From Amoebophrya sp. AT5.2 (lineage: Eukaryota > Sar > Dinophyceae > Syndiniales > Amoebophryaceae), in assembly GCA_005223375.1 (NCBI GenBank), contig RXOD01005745.1, positions 1-12,681 on the forward strand: 12,681 bases of DNA, read 5' to 3'. Shown here piece by piece: positions 1 to 7,600 of the stretch. The notes beneath the pieces were generated by a model. It was not told where the DNA came from, searched no databases, and saw only the letters and a list, made by a program, of their open reading frames with translations. How positions within the stretch are numbered: the first letter of the stretch is position 1; each line of letters starts with the position of its first letter. A program made the translations under genes and the position numbers.

Positions 1-24
1 TTTGCTCACCCAGCGTAGTATATT

Positions 25-140
25 GGGTTTGGAATAAATTGGATTTGGATTCGGTCGATTGGATTGATTCATTTGGAATTAGGTTTAGGCTGGGAAATTG
101 GGATGGATTTGGGATTGTTTGGCTGGGATGGATTTGGTTA
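25..140. repeat. Degenerate GGATTTGG-type repeat tract
   Basis: The tract is made of variants of GGATTTGG, GGATTGATT and TGGGATGG. The clearest repeat is TGGGATGGATTTGG at 99-112 and again at 124-137, a 25-bp period. A related GGATTCATTTGGATG lies at about 364-378. This is directly visible low-complexity DNA. No function can be assigned. Confidence 0.6.
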
Positions 141-318
141 AGTTTCAGCATGGAAGCTTACGCGATTTCTTTATATTATTTAATGAATTCAAATCTGCAC
201 TAAGCAATGCAAATTTATGTTTATGATTTCCGACGTTTCTTTGCGAAGAGGTACATCTTGCGCTTGCGACGCAATCTATCAATCTGCGTCTATGTTTCAG
301 GGATCCATCCCCATCCGT

Positions 319-342
319 GTCGGGCGATGAAGATCGCCCGAC
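319..342. repeat. Perfect 10-bp inverted repeat with 4-nt loop
   Basis: The arms GTCGGGCGAT (319-328) and ATCGCCCGAC (333-342) are exact reverse complements around the loop GAAG. A GC-rich stem this long with so short a loop would fold stably as RNA or extrude as a hairpin. No T-tract follows directly and no gene is identified next to it, so its role is unknown. Confidence 0.8.
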
Positions 343-1090
343 CATAGTGGCACATAGAGTCACTGGATTCATTTGGATGTGGTTACGTATGTAGCACTAG
401 CACTAGGCTAGCGAGAGCTGACTCTGACTGAATGTATGATTTTGAGTTGATGATTGATGATGAATGACGCAGACAAACAAGCAGCAGCTTGCTTCTGCTT
501 GCCTGCCAGCATTGTTTCGCGCCAGAAAAAATTCCAACTCAAAAAAATCAAACTATCTACGCAAAAAATCAATAAGTTATATCTACGAAAGTGAATGCGA
601 TAAAACAACATGCTGAAGGAATTTGATGCGCCAGAAATCAATACAATAATTATAATTGATAAATTTGAAAGTGAATTTTAGATATTAGCTGCAGAATGCG
701 CCGGGTCGAGCTAGAGGTATTGAAGTAGTAGGGAAATGTCTGTGGCTTCATGAGCAGGATTCTCCATTTGATGACGGGATTGCTCGCGTTTTTTGATTAA
801 GAAAGTGCGGTAATCAAAAGTAAGCGAAGCATAGCCAACGTATTTATAGCAATGCTTGCATACTAAACTAACAAAACTGAAACTCAGTCAACAAACTAGC
901 GGGCGGCTCTAAGAATTCATTCCGCCTCTTTAAATTTAATCATCTTGCTTCCCGAGTTGGTTCTTTGGTTGCGCCGGCCCGTTTCTTTGGTTGCGCGCAT
1001 CAACTTCCACGCACGCCACATCTTGGCTTGGCTTGGCGCAGCAGCTGCTTTGTTGGAAATGTTGCATCTCGTGAAAACTCGCCACACTCT

Positions 1091-1261
1091 TCAACCTTGC
1101 CCATCATGAGTCATTAGGACTGCTTTGAAGAAGTCGCGTTTTCGCAGTGGTTTTGTCGAAAGATCCAGCTCCGTGTTCTCGATCTCGACTTTCTCATCCA
1201 AAACTCTATCGATCACTTCCTGGTATGTCTTTTGGATCGCCCCGCCATGTTTCCGCGTCCA
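1091..1261 (-). other. Gene 1, third coding segment (C-terminus)
   Basis: In this frame the sense strand encodes GGAIQKTYQEVIDRVLDEKV, then IENTELDLSTKPLRKRDFF, then KAVLMTHDGQG and TGA at 1091-1093. It lines up with the ends of gene 2 (NYVKVIEAALDEVV, KKRAFFEDVVMTHD) and gene 3 (VYKKIIDAALNEMV, PKRAFFDDVVMSHD). It has no ATG of its own and is out of frame with the second segment. Confidence 0.75.
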
Positions 1262-3521
1262 CTTTGGTTCTCGTCCTCATACGTTCCCTTAACCTCGTGG
1301 GGCCAGTAAAGTCCGCCTCCCAATTTGTTGAAGATAAGCGTTTTCAGGTGCTTTCCGTACAGCAGCTGCTCCATAATCGCCGCATTGACAGCCGCTTGCA
1401 CCGCAGCCGCGAGCCCCGCGAGGAAAAAGTTGAAGTTTTCCTTCGCGTAGCGGTTCAACGTGCGCGCGGTGCTGCCAGTGTCAAAGCCCTTTGCGTTTGC
1501 GTTGGGCGCGGAGACGAAGAGGAGCAATATGGACAGACGAAGATCTCGCGTGTTCGTGTTTGCGTTTCGAAAGCGACAGCTTCTTGCGAATCTGTATTCA
1601 TACATGTAGTACTAGTAGGTGCAGCACCACTACCACAGTATTTGTTTCCATGCATTCATTTTCGGAAACGGAAGCACCATATTGACCAGGAGACCACTTC
1701 TAGCGACGACCAGCTAGATGGTGTGGCCGCCATCACCAGTTTCATCGGGCAGGTGATGGCCGCGGCCACGCCGTTGTTGCGGTTCGCCATCGCATTCTGC
1801 AAAGTTAGTGCCAAAACCTATGCGCCTAAGACAGTCTAGCACGAGAACATCGTCGTGCAGGAGAACAAGCATCGAGTTATTATTCAGTGGGGCGCCCGCG
1901 CCGAAGTAAGAACCCGACCAGAGAGTTTCTCATTTTGTATGCGTGAAGACCAAGATGACCTAGCCCTGGGCGGCCTTTCTTTTCTTCCAGCACGATCGAC
2001 GTCCATCCATCCTGCAAACCGAAACAACTGAAAGAAAGAACGTAACACAAAACAAGGCGCGTCAGAAGAAGTCTATATGTTGTAATCATACATGTTGATG
2101 TTCATGTTGTGTTTATTTTTTTTGAGGCACGGACACGTCAATCCTGGTTTCCAGCGCCAGCACCTATGTGCGCCGAGTTGATGCCCCCCTTCTTCCAGCC
2201 TTGGGTACGCTTTCTTGATGGAGTCGGCATTCGCCACTTTAGTTGGGTCCTGCACCCTCTCGGTGCGGACACCAGAGCGATTTGCTTCTGCCTCGTCCAC
2301 CACGACGCCTTGTTCGTTGACTGCATGCCACAGCGGCTGCCAGCTCTCCGGTCCGATTTGGGGGTTGCGGACGACCCAGGCGTCCGCGTAGTCAATAGGG
2401 TTTTTCGTGTGGACGTAACTTTCCACCTCTTGGAAGGTGTTGTAGTCATTTTTGCGGCAGCAGGACTTCAAGCCCCACTTCTTCTGCAGCGTTTTTTTGT
2501 ACAGCTTCACCACGAGCTCCGCTGCACGGTTTTTCGCCCCATCGTTTTCATTAAACGACGGAAATTGCCCGCCAGCATGCTTAGCAGACGTGTGCGCGTA
2601 GAAGTTGGCGACGACGCTCTCCTCCTGCGTCTTGTGGCCGTTGTGGATCTGGTCGATCCTGACGGGGAACGGATCCGAATTCATAATCGACGTCCCGCCG
2701 CCGGGCAGGCCACTGTTTCCGGCTACCACGATAGCGATCTCTTTGCCTTTGTCGGGTACGTCTCCCACCAGCTCGTCGGCGAGATTCTGACCCTTCCTGT
2801 TGCGGAATTCCAGCTTCGCTCCGGCACTTCCACCAATAATTTCTTTAAGGCGTGAGATTCCGGGTCCGGTGATCGGATGTGTTTTGCTTTTCGCATCAAT
2901 GACGAGCGGAAAAGGAAGCAGCCGGTTGCTGGTCCTCGTCGCGCCCGCCGAAACGTCGCGGTCCCCATTCGTGCCGTCATTGCTCGGGACGAAAGTCGTG
3001 GCGTAGTCTTTTTCGTGCTCCCACTGTTTAAGGTCCCGATGGTACTCGATAAATTCTGTGCCGAGCCTGTCGTCCTCACCGTTTAGAGTTTGACTCACCG
3101 TGCGGTAGAGCGAATCGCCGATCACCTTTGCTAGTGAATGTTCATGTGAGGACGACTTGTGAATGTCGCCGTGGACGTCGAGCAAGCCACCTTCTGGTGA
3201 ATGTGACTCGTCTGCCCCCTTCTTAGTCTGAGGTGGTGTTGATGCCATGCTGGTGATCTTGTCACGCAGATACCGCGCGATCGGACCGGACAAATTCCAC
3301 AGAGACTGCAACAGAGCAAGAATTCCCTTCCCCACAGCGACGGCAGAAGTCGACAACGAGGGAGCGCGTGCTGGTGGTCCTTTTCCTTTACTGCTCTTCT
3401 TCTTCCCCGTACTTCGTGACTGAAGTTCCTGCACGCGGACAGCCCTGACCAGCGCGAGTTCGAGCTGCATAGCTAAAAGAGACATGAACATGATGCCGAG
3501 GACGCGACGGCGAGGCACCAT
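1091..3521 (-). CDS. Gene 1: membrane-targeted PARG/macro-like protein, interrupted
   Basis: Homology to its two neighbours rebuilds this gene in three pieces: 3521-2169 (451 codons), 1524-1294 (77) and 1261-1091 (56 plus TGA), about 584 aa in all. Read without splicing, the first piece ends at a stop at 2073 after 482 aa and lacks the C-terminal third of the domain. Residues 1-28 are basic then hydrophobic (MVPRRRVLGIMFMSLLAM), a signal peptide or anchor. Residues 30-150 form a Lys/Ser-rich linker. The conserved domain starts at LGTEFIEY (153-160). It continues through KGQNLADELV (243-252), AGNSGLPGGG (267-276), IHNGHKTQEES (292-302) and ADAWVVRNPQIG (379-390). It resumes with LLFVSAPN in piece 2, then LIFNKLGGGLYWP, and ends with RKRDFF and MTHD in piece 3. 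PARG signature residues GGG (274-276) and QEE (299-301) are intact. Function (ADP-ribose chain hydrolysis) is inferred. It is either a spliced functional gene or a decaying copy. Confidence 0.7.
1262..1293 (-). other. Candidate 32-nt GT-AG mini-intron (or frameshift)
   Basis: On the sense strand the segment starts GTTAAG after CACGAG and ends CCAAAG before TGGACG. Its removal shifts reading into the frame that carries the conserved C-terminus. It also leaves HEWTRKHGGA between GLYWP and the last helix, close in length to QDKNGKRIGGGA of gene 2. A simple frameshift mutation in a pseudogene, or a sequencing error, would give the same frame offset. Confidence 0.4.
1294..1524 (-). other. Gene 1, second coding segment
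   Basis: Seventy-seven codons begin at LLFVSAPN, directly matching LLFVAAPN of gene 2 and LLFVPAPN of gene 3. They continue through TARTLNRYAKENFNFFLAGL, a helical stretch ending EQLLYGK, and the strand LIFNKLGGGLYWPHE. The open frame extends upstream to an ATG at 1605, but those extra codons (Arg/Asn-rich) have no match in the paralogues. The segment therefore belongs to gene 1 rather than to a separate 130-aa gene. Confidence 0.75.
1689..2029 (+). pseudogene. Coding-like stretch opposite to gene 1, inside its gap
   Basis: On the plus strand the frame reads TTSSDDQLDGVAAITSFIGQ, then an Ala/Leu-rich VMAAATPLLRFAIAF and KVSAKTYAPKTV. A TAG follows at 1837-1839, then HENIVVQENKHRVIIQWGAR in the same frame up to a TGA at 2027-2029. 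Codons favour G/C in the third position in the first part, unlike the AT-rich surroundings. One in-frame stop and no clear start suggest a fragment rather than an active gene. I do not recognise the product. Confidence 0.2.
2112..2117 (-). promoter_or_regulatory. AATAAA, possible intronic polyadenylation signal
   Basis: The minus strand reads AATAAA here, about 50 nt past the last homologous codon of the first segment of gene 1 and before the read-through stop at 2073. If used, it could end a shortened transcript without the C-terminal part of the domain. One six-base match in AT-rich DNA is weak evidence. Confidence 0.3.
2169..3521 (-). other. Gene 1, first coding segment
   Basis: The start at 3521 (CAGGATGG, A at -3) puts the hydrophobic leader at the very N-terminus. 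Homology to genes 2 and 3 runs without gaps in frame up to GGHQLGA, whose last codon is 2171-2169. Beyond that point the frame reads HRCWRWKPG and a Lys/Asn-rich tail that resemble nothing in the paralogues. The true junction is therefore within a base or two of 2169. Confidence 0.75.
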
Positions 3522-4663
3522 CCTGCCGAAGGAACTGGAACTAGCTACGTTTGAAACAAAGGAACTTTGGACGATCTAAATTTTTTGCAGAAGCACAGAC
3601 GGTATGTACTTTCTCAGACTGTAGCAGTAGGTGCCGGAGGTTGTAGACGTAGAGACGTGTCCGTTTGACTTACAAACATACCAGTACTCCTACTCCTCCT
3701 CAGAGCTAACTCATCTGCAGTCGTACCTACTGTTCGGAGCTCCAGAATCAATTCGGTGACAGGCTGCAGCGCATGCGACGTGACCAATACAAGGGATCTT
3801 ACTCTCACACAAAAGGAGTTAGTCATGAAAGCTACTCACAAGGCATGGATACCGAATAAAAGTAAATGCCTTTGCCTCCCGACGTTGGAAAGTTTTTACT
3901 AACTCATGACAGAAGGCCAAGGCCACGACGATCAGCAAGCGCCTGTGAGGTCTACTTTTCCACTCCTCCACAAATGGACGATACCGAGTTTTTCCTGGCC
4001 TTCAGCTGCACTGCGCAAGAACCATTGCCACCGAACTCGTGCCGACCCTTGAACGAACCACGTTTCATTTCATTTTACCGTCAATCATCGTCATCCACTC
4101 TTTCCCCGCGGACAAGTAGCAGACGGAGTCGGAGAAGCAGAACACGCCCTTGCATGAATCAAGCGGAATGAAGGCTAAAACTACATCACCGGCAGTTTCG
4201 GCCCGGCGGCTTTCGGTGGCCCGAGCGCGAGCACTCAGTCTGCAGCTGCACAACGTGCCGCTGCCATCATGCCGCAGAATATGTTTTTGTTTCGCTCGTG
4301 GTCTGCAAAGTGGTAGTACCAAGCGCTGTTGAACCTACGAAACATAAAACATTTCTACGAAGCTTCGTCGGCAGAAACCAGAATCTGTCGCCATTTCCAG
4401 TTCAGCCTCGTGATTCTTTGCATATGCGGATGCCCTATGAAAGTTATGGGTCTGAGGACACTGACCGCCGCTGTTGCGATCAGTCGTGCTCCTTCCTCTT
4501 TTTCTAAATACTTAGTAACCATCAACACCAGGAAAACATCTCAAATGAAGAAAGTGGCTGACCTTCTGTTTCTGTAGCTGTGCACAACTCTGACAGTGGT
4601 GGCTATAGCTATAGGCAGTTTCATTCTCCTGTGCATGGTTGATTTTACATGTGCTATGCCTCT
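3522..4663. other. Intergenic region between genes 1 and 2
   Basis: No supported gene. Short open frames on both strands (for example 3614-3826, 3866-4171, 4065-4322) are Ser/Arg-rich or mixed and match nothing recognisable. The right part should contain the 3' untranslated region of gene 2 (stop at 4664-4666) and the left part the promoter and leader of gene 1. No AATAAA is evident near the gene 2 stop. Confidence 0.6.
3526..3540 (-). promoter_or_regulatory. Leader box shared with gene 3
   Basis: The sense strand reads TTCCAGTTCCTTCGG, ending 4 nt before the gene 1 ATG. Gene 3 has TTCCAATTCCATCGG ending 10 nt before its ATG (9483-9497): 13 of 15 bases identical. Gene 2 has no clear copy. 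It may be inherited from the duplicated leader or act in translation or trans-splicing. The role is not known. Confidence 0.35.
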
Positions 4664-6286
4664 TTAGTTATTGTCATCGTGTGTCATCACTACGTCTTCG
4701 AAGAACGCCCGTTTTTTCAGGGAGACTTTCCTCTCGTCGAGTCCGTTCACGTTCTCCACTTCCACCACTTCGTCCAGTGCCGCCTCGATCACTTTCACGT
4801 AGTTCTTCTTGCTCGCGCCCCCGCCGATCCTTTTTCCGTTTTTGTCCTGCGGCCAGTACAGTCCTCCGCCCAGCTTGTTGAAGATGAGCACCGTGAGCTC
4901 TTTCCCGTACAGCAACTGCTCCTGGATCGCCGCGTCGATCGCGCCCGTGACCGCCGCCTGCAGCCCGGAGAGGAAGAAGTTCAAGTTCTTCGCCGCGTAC
5001 TGGTTTTTCGTGCGCGTGCAGCTGCCCGAGGGGTGCTTGGAGGTGCAGGCCGCGTTGGGCGCGGCCACAAACAGCAGCGCCCCCAGCTGGTGGCCCCCGT
5101 TCGTCATGGACGGGTATGTTTTCGCCGCGTGCCGCCACGTCTTCTTCCAGTCCTGGCTCCGGGTTTTCGGGTTGTCCAGCTTGGGGGCGGCCTTCTCCGC
5201 GCCAATCCGCGGGTTGCGCACCACCCAGCAGTCCGCGAACGCGACCGGGTTTTGTGTGTGTACGTAGTCCAGGCCCTGCACGGTCGCGTAGTCCCCCGCG
5301 TTGTTCGACTTGAGGCCCCACTTCGCTTGGATCGTCTTCACGTACAGCTGGATGAGCTTCTGCGCGAAGTGGTTGGGCTGCATGCCCTGCTGGAACTTCT
5401 TGCCGCGGCCGCCGGGAAGGAGCTGCGGGTAGCCTTGCACCTGGTGCACGTACCAGTTGGAGACGACGGACTCCTCCTGGGTGCCGTGCCCGTTGTGGAT
5501 CTTGGGAATCTGGACGCGGAACTTGCCCTTGGCGCTCATCCCCGTGGTGCCCCCGCCGGGCAGCCCGCTGTTGCCCGCGATCACAAGCGCGATTTTGGAG
5601 GCTTTTACCTTGCTGCTCTTTCCCGTGACCGGGTCTTTGCGGCCCTTGGTCACCATCTCGTCCGCGAGGTTCTGGCCCTTCATCGGGTGCTGCACGAATC
5701 TGAGGGTAGCTAGTGCCCCGCCCTTGCCCGCCGGCTTCCCGGCGCGCTGTTTCGCCTTGTCGACGAAAATCGCAGCTTGCTTGTGCAAACTCGCCTTGTG
5801 CCCGTCGATGTTCCTGCCGTCGATGGTCAGCGGAAAGGGCCGGAGCGACGGACTGGTCCCCTTCTTCCCATTCCCGAAATCGATCTCCGTGGCCGCGTAG
5901 TTCTGCTCGGCGAGGTACTGGGCGGGAGACCGGCGATACTCGATAAACTCGGTGCCGAGCATCGCAGGATCGTCCTTCACCTCGTTCTGGGGGCCGCCCT
6001 GCCACTGGGCGGCTGCCTGCTGCGCGTTTTGCGGGGCCGGGATAGGTTGGCGGCGGTTCTTGCCTCCACCTCCGCCGTTCCCGCCACCTGCCGCTCCTTG
6101 GTGCTGGGGGTTGTTACCTCCGCCACCATTACCGTTGCCGCCGCGTGCCGCCATCGCAGCCTGGTGAGGTTCCTCTCTGTTATGGAAGCAGCCGAAGTAA
6201 ACTCCCAGGCCGATGCCGCCACCCACCAAGATCGTGGCCGCGACCGCAATGGTCACTATGACACAACAGCTCAGAGCACGACACAT
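4664..6286 (-). CDS. Gene 2: membrane-anchored microbial-type PARG/macro-like protein
   Basis: The 540-aa product begins MCRALSCC, with a 22-residue hydrophobic segment (about 9-32). A Gly/Asn-rich linker (48-79) and a Pro/Gln stretch follow, then the conserved domain (about 95-540). The predicted topology is type II, domain in the lumen or outside the cell. Domain landmarks are LGTEFIEYRR (110-119), KGQNLADEMV (203-212), the strand and loop IALVIAGNSGLPGGG (232-246), IHNGHGTQEES (263-273), ADCWVVRNPRIG (351-362), LLFVAAPN (404-411) and LIFNKLGGGLYWP (467-479). In the PARG family GGG and QEE bind ADP-ribose and the last Glu (here E272) is catalytic. All are present, so hydrolysis of ADP-ribose chains is plausible but inferred. 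The usual GGG-QEE spacing is 6-8 residues; here it is 23. The start at 6286 is chosen because it puts the anchor first and matches MCKKLSC of gene 3. The frame is open a further 157 codons upstream without homology. It is intronless and the best preserved of the three. Confidence 0.75.
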   Translation of the reverse strand: MCRALSCCVIVTIAVAATILVGGGIGLGVYFGCFHNREEPHQAAMAARGGNGNGGGGNNPQHQGAAGGGNGGGGGKNRRQPIPAPQNAQQAAAQWQGGPQNEVKDDPAMLGTEFIEYRRSPAQYLAEQNYAATEIDFGNGKKGTSPSLRPFPLTIDGRNIDGHKASLHKQAAIFVDKAKQRAGKPAGKGGALATLRFVQHPMKGQNLADEMVTKGRKDPVTGKSSKVKASKIALVIAGNSGLPGGGTTGMSAKGKFRVQIPKIHNGHGTQEESVVSNWYVHQVQGYPQLLPGGRGKKFQQGMQPNHFAQKLIQLYVKTIQAKWGLKSNNAGDYATVQGLDYVHTQNPVAFADCWVVRNPRIGAEKAAPKLDNPKTRSQDWKKTWRHAAKTYPSMTNGGHQLGALLFVAAPNAACTSKHPSGSCTRTKNQYAAKNLNFFLSGLQAAVTGAIDAAIQEQLLYGKELTVLIFNKLGGGLYWPQDKNGKRIGGGASKKNYVKVIEAALDEVVEVENVNGLDERKVSLKKRAFFEDVVMTHDDNN

Positions 6287-6727
6287 CTTGATCCTTTGTC
6301 TTTCTCTTTGTGCCGGAAGGCAGTCAAGTTTTTGTCTCTGAGATGCCCGGAAAATAAACAAATAAAGCGGGTATGTAGATGTAGATGAAGCACGGGAGGA
6401 TTGGATTGTGAGTGTGTGGCTGGTGCCGTAGAACAATGAGCAGGGAGTAAAAAGTAAGTTAAGTAATTGGACGAGGAGAAGTTCGACAAGAAGGTCTCTG
6501 TGGTGTGACTGGGTGTTGACAGAAGCAAATTGTAGAAGCTCGAAGGCCCTTCTTTTACTTTGAATTGATAATCCATAGATTCGTATTTGTCCCGGGGCGA
6601 TTACTTGACCATGATCGAGTTCGAGACCGTTGCACTGCCTCTTCATACACATTAACGTCCCAGAAGATCGAGATCCGGGCAGATTGATAGGACCGATTGC
6701 GGAGGAAAGAGAAGTGACATTTGTTAT

Positions 6728-7148
6728 TTGATCATTGGTAATTTTATCATACAACAAACAAGATCTCCAACATCACGCGAAGTTCTCGACCGACGTGTCA
6801 CAGCACGACAGAAGCTGGACTCTGCAGCATTTCAACATCCAGTGATCGACGACATCGCGGTGGACAAGGACAGCTCCAGCACAATAAGGCGGATGCTGCA
6901 GCGCGCGGCGCAAGCCGCCGCCACGGAGAACAGAGGAGTGATGTGGCTTTTTGAAGCTTCGAGAAATCCTGAGGCAGTTTTTCATCCGCCATGTTTTTGC
7001 AATGCATGTTCATTTTTTGTCTCGCGTAACGGCGGACGTGCAGGTCGGGAGTGCCAAGGGCTGTGCATCCACCATCATACTGCGAGACATATCTGTAAAG
7101 TCACTCTCACCAGCAGGTTTAAATGGTCCGCATAGAAGAGTAGTGTAA
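6728..7148 (+). CDS. Weak candidate two-exon small protein
   Basis: Between about 6773 and 6940 one frame reads KLDSAAFQHPVIDDIAVDKD, then SSSTIRRMLQRAAQAAATEN and RGV, with G/C-ending codons typical of the real genes here. The frame then degrades into Phe/Cys-rich text. A GT (about 6938, GAGGA/GTGATG) and an AG after a T-rich tract (about 7042, GTGCAG/GTCGGG) would splice it to VGSAKGCASTIILRDISVKS, ending at a TAA at 7146-7148 in another frame. No family is recognised. The evidence is codon choice only, and it may be noise. Confidence 0.2.
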
Positions 7149-7484
7149 ACCTATCGCCGACGTTGTGACTTTCTTTTGTGAAAGAATACTCACTGTTTCT
7201 TGGAAACAAGTATTCGCTTCAAACAAGTGCAAGATGTTGACGAAGACAAGATGAAACCTACGCCCTCCCTCAAGATCATGCCATGGCTCAATCAAGCGCT
7301 CTGTTGTGTACGTGTAGAAAGCGAAACCAATATGATCACAGCTTGCTAGTACTTCTACTGCATAGCAGGTATGTACTTACGCATCAGCACCCATAGCATA
7401 TAGCATTTTCGCAATGAATCCAAGATGCGAAATTGCCCAGCCATGCAAGAACGTACCAAAACTCGCTTCGAAGATGACAAAGCT

Positions 7485-7490
7485 TTTATT
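7485..7490 (-). promoter_or_regulatory. AATAAA, likely polyadenylation signal of gene 3
   Basis: The minus strand carries AATAAA 111 nt past the TGA of gene 3 (7601-7603), a usual distance for a 3' untranslated region. It is a single motif match, so moderate evidence. Confidence 0.4.
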
Positions 7491-7600
7491 TGTTCGTGCG
7501 TCACTTCCTTCGCTCTTCCCATTCTCTCAAGATCTACTACAACGCTCACTCGTCGTGATAAAACTGATTCGTGAGTAGTAAAGCTGTAGTACTTGTGGCC

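Larger units (their letters stand above)
1..1090. other. Left flank, no supported gene
   Basis: No coding region is supported here. The stretch is AT-richer than the genes. Its start is a G/T-rich degenerate repeat (about 25-140), followed by a perfect 10-bp hairpin at 319-342. A 14-bp direct repeat (TTCTTTGGTTGCGC) lies at 961-974 and 983-996. Short open frames on the minus strand (145-372 and 408-641) have no recognisable domain and biased, simple composition, so I treat them as chance. The right part should hold the 3' untranslated region of gene 1, which ends at 1091. An ATTAAA on the minus strand (935-940) lies about 150 nt past that stop and could be a polyadenylation signal. Confidence 0.6.
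1525..2168 (-). other. Probable 644-nt intron or insertion in gene 1
   Basis: This segment separates two halves of the domain that are continuous in genes 2 and 3. Precise removal joins GGHQLGA to LLFVSAPN. The ends are not GT-AG: the sense strand reads GGCGCA/CATAGG at the left junction and CATATTG/CTCCTC at the right, with a shared CATA. A GT donor exists at 2162 (CATAG/GTGC) and can join in frame to AG acceptors in the codons just upstream of 1524. That would add roughly 20-27 residues absent from the paralogues. An AATAAA lies inside (2112-2117, minus). A plus-strand coding-like stretch (about 1689-2029) also lies inside. A non-canonical intron, an introner-like element or a disruptive insertion all remain possible. 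Confidence 0.55.
6287..7600. other. Intergenic region between genes 2 and 3
   Basis: This holds the promoter and leader of gene 2 (left part) and the 3' end of gene 3 (right part). The gene 2 frame stays open up to 6757, but the extra residues are Ser/Thr/Leu-rich with no counterpart in the paralogues, so I read it as leader. A weak plus-strand coding candidate lies at 6728-7148 and a polyadenylation signal for gene 3 at 7485-7490. Confidence 0.55.

Noticed and set aside
1213..1605. Independent 130-aa gene from the ATG at 1605
   Set aside because: Only the part from 1524 is homologous, and it is the missing middle of the gene 1 domain. The first 27 codons are Arg/Asn-rich with no match.
2109..2855. 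248-aa plus-strand frame opposite gene 1
   Set aside because: It is a shadow of gene 1 with no recognisable domain.
4674..6005. 443-aa minus-strand frame and 354-aa plus-strand frame overlapping gene 2
   Set aside because: Both are Arg/Gly/Pro-rich shadows of gene 2 in other frames, with no similarity to the paralogues.
6287..6757. N-terminal extension of gene 2 to an ATG at 6757
   Set aside because: The extra 157 residues have no counterpart in genes 1 and 3, look like translated leader, and would bury the membrane anchor. MCRALSC at 6286 matches MCKKLSC of gene 3.
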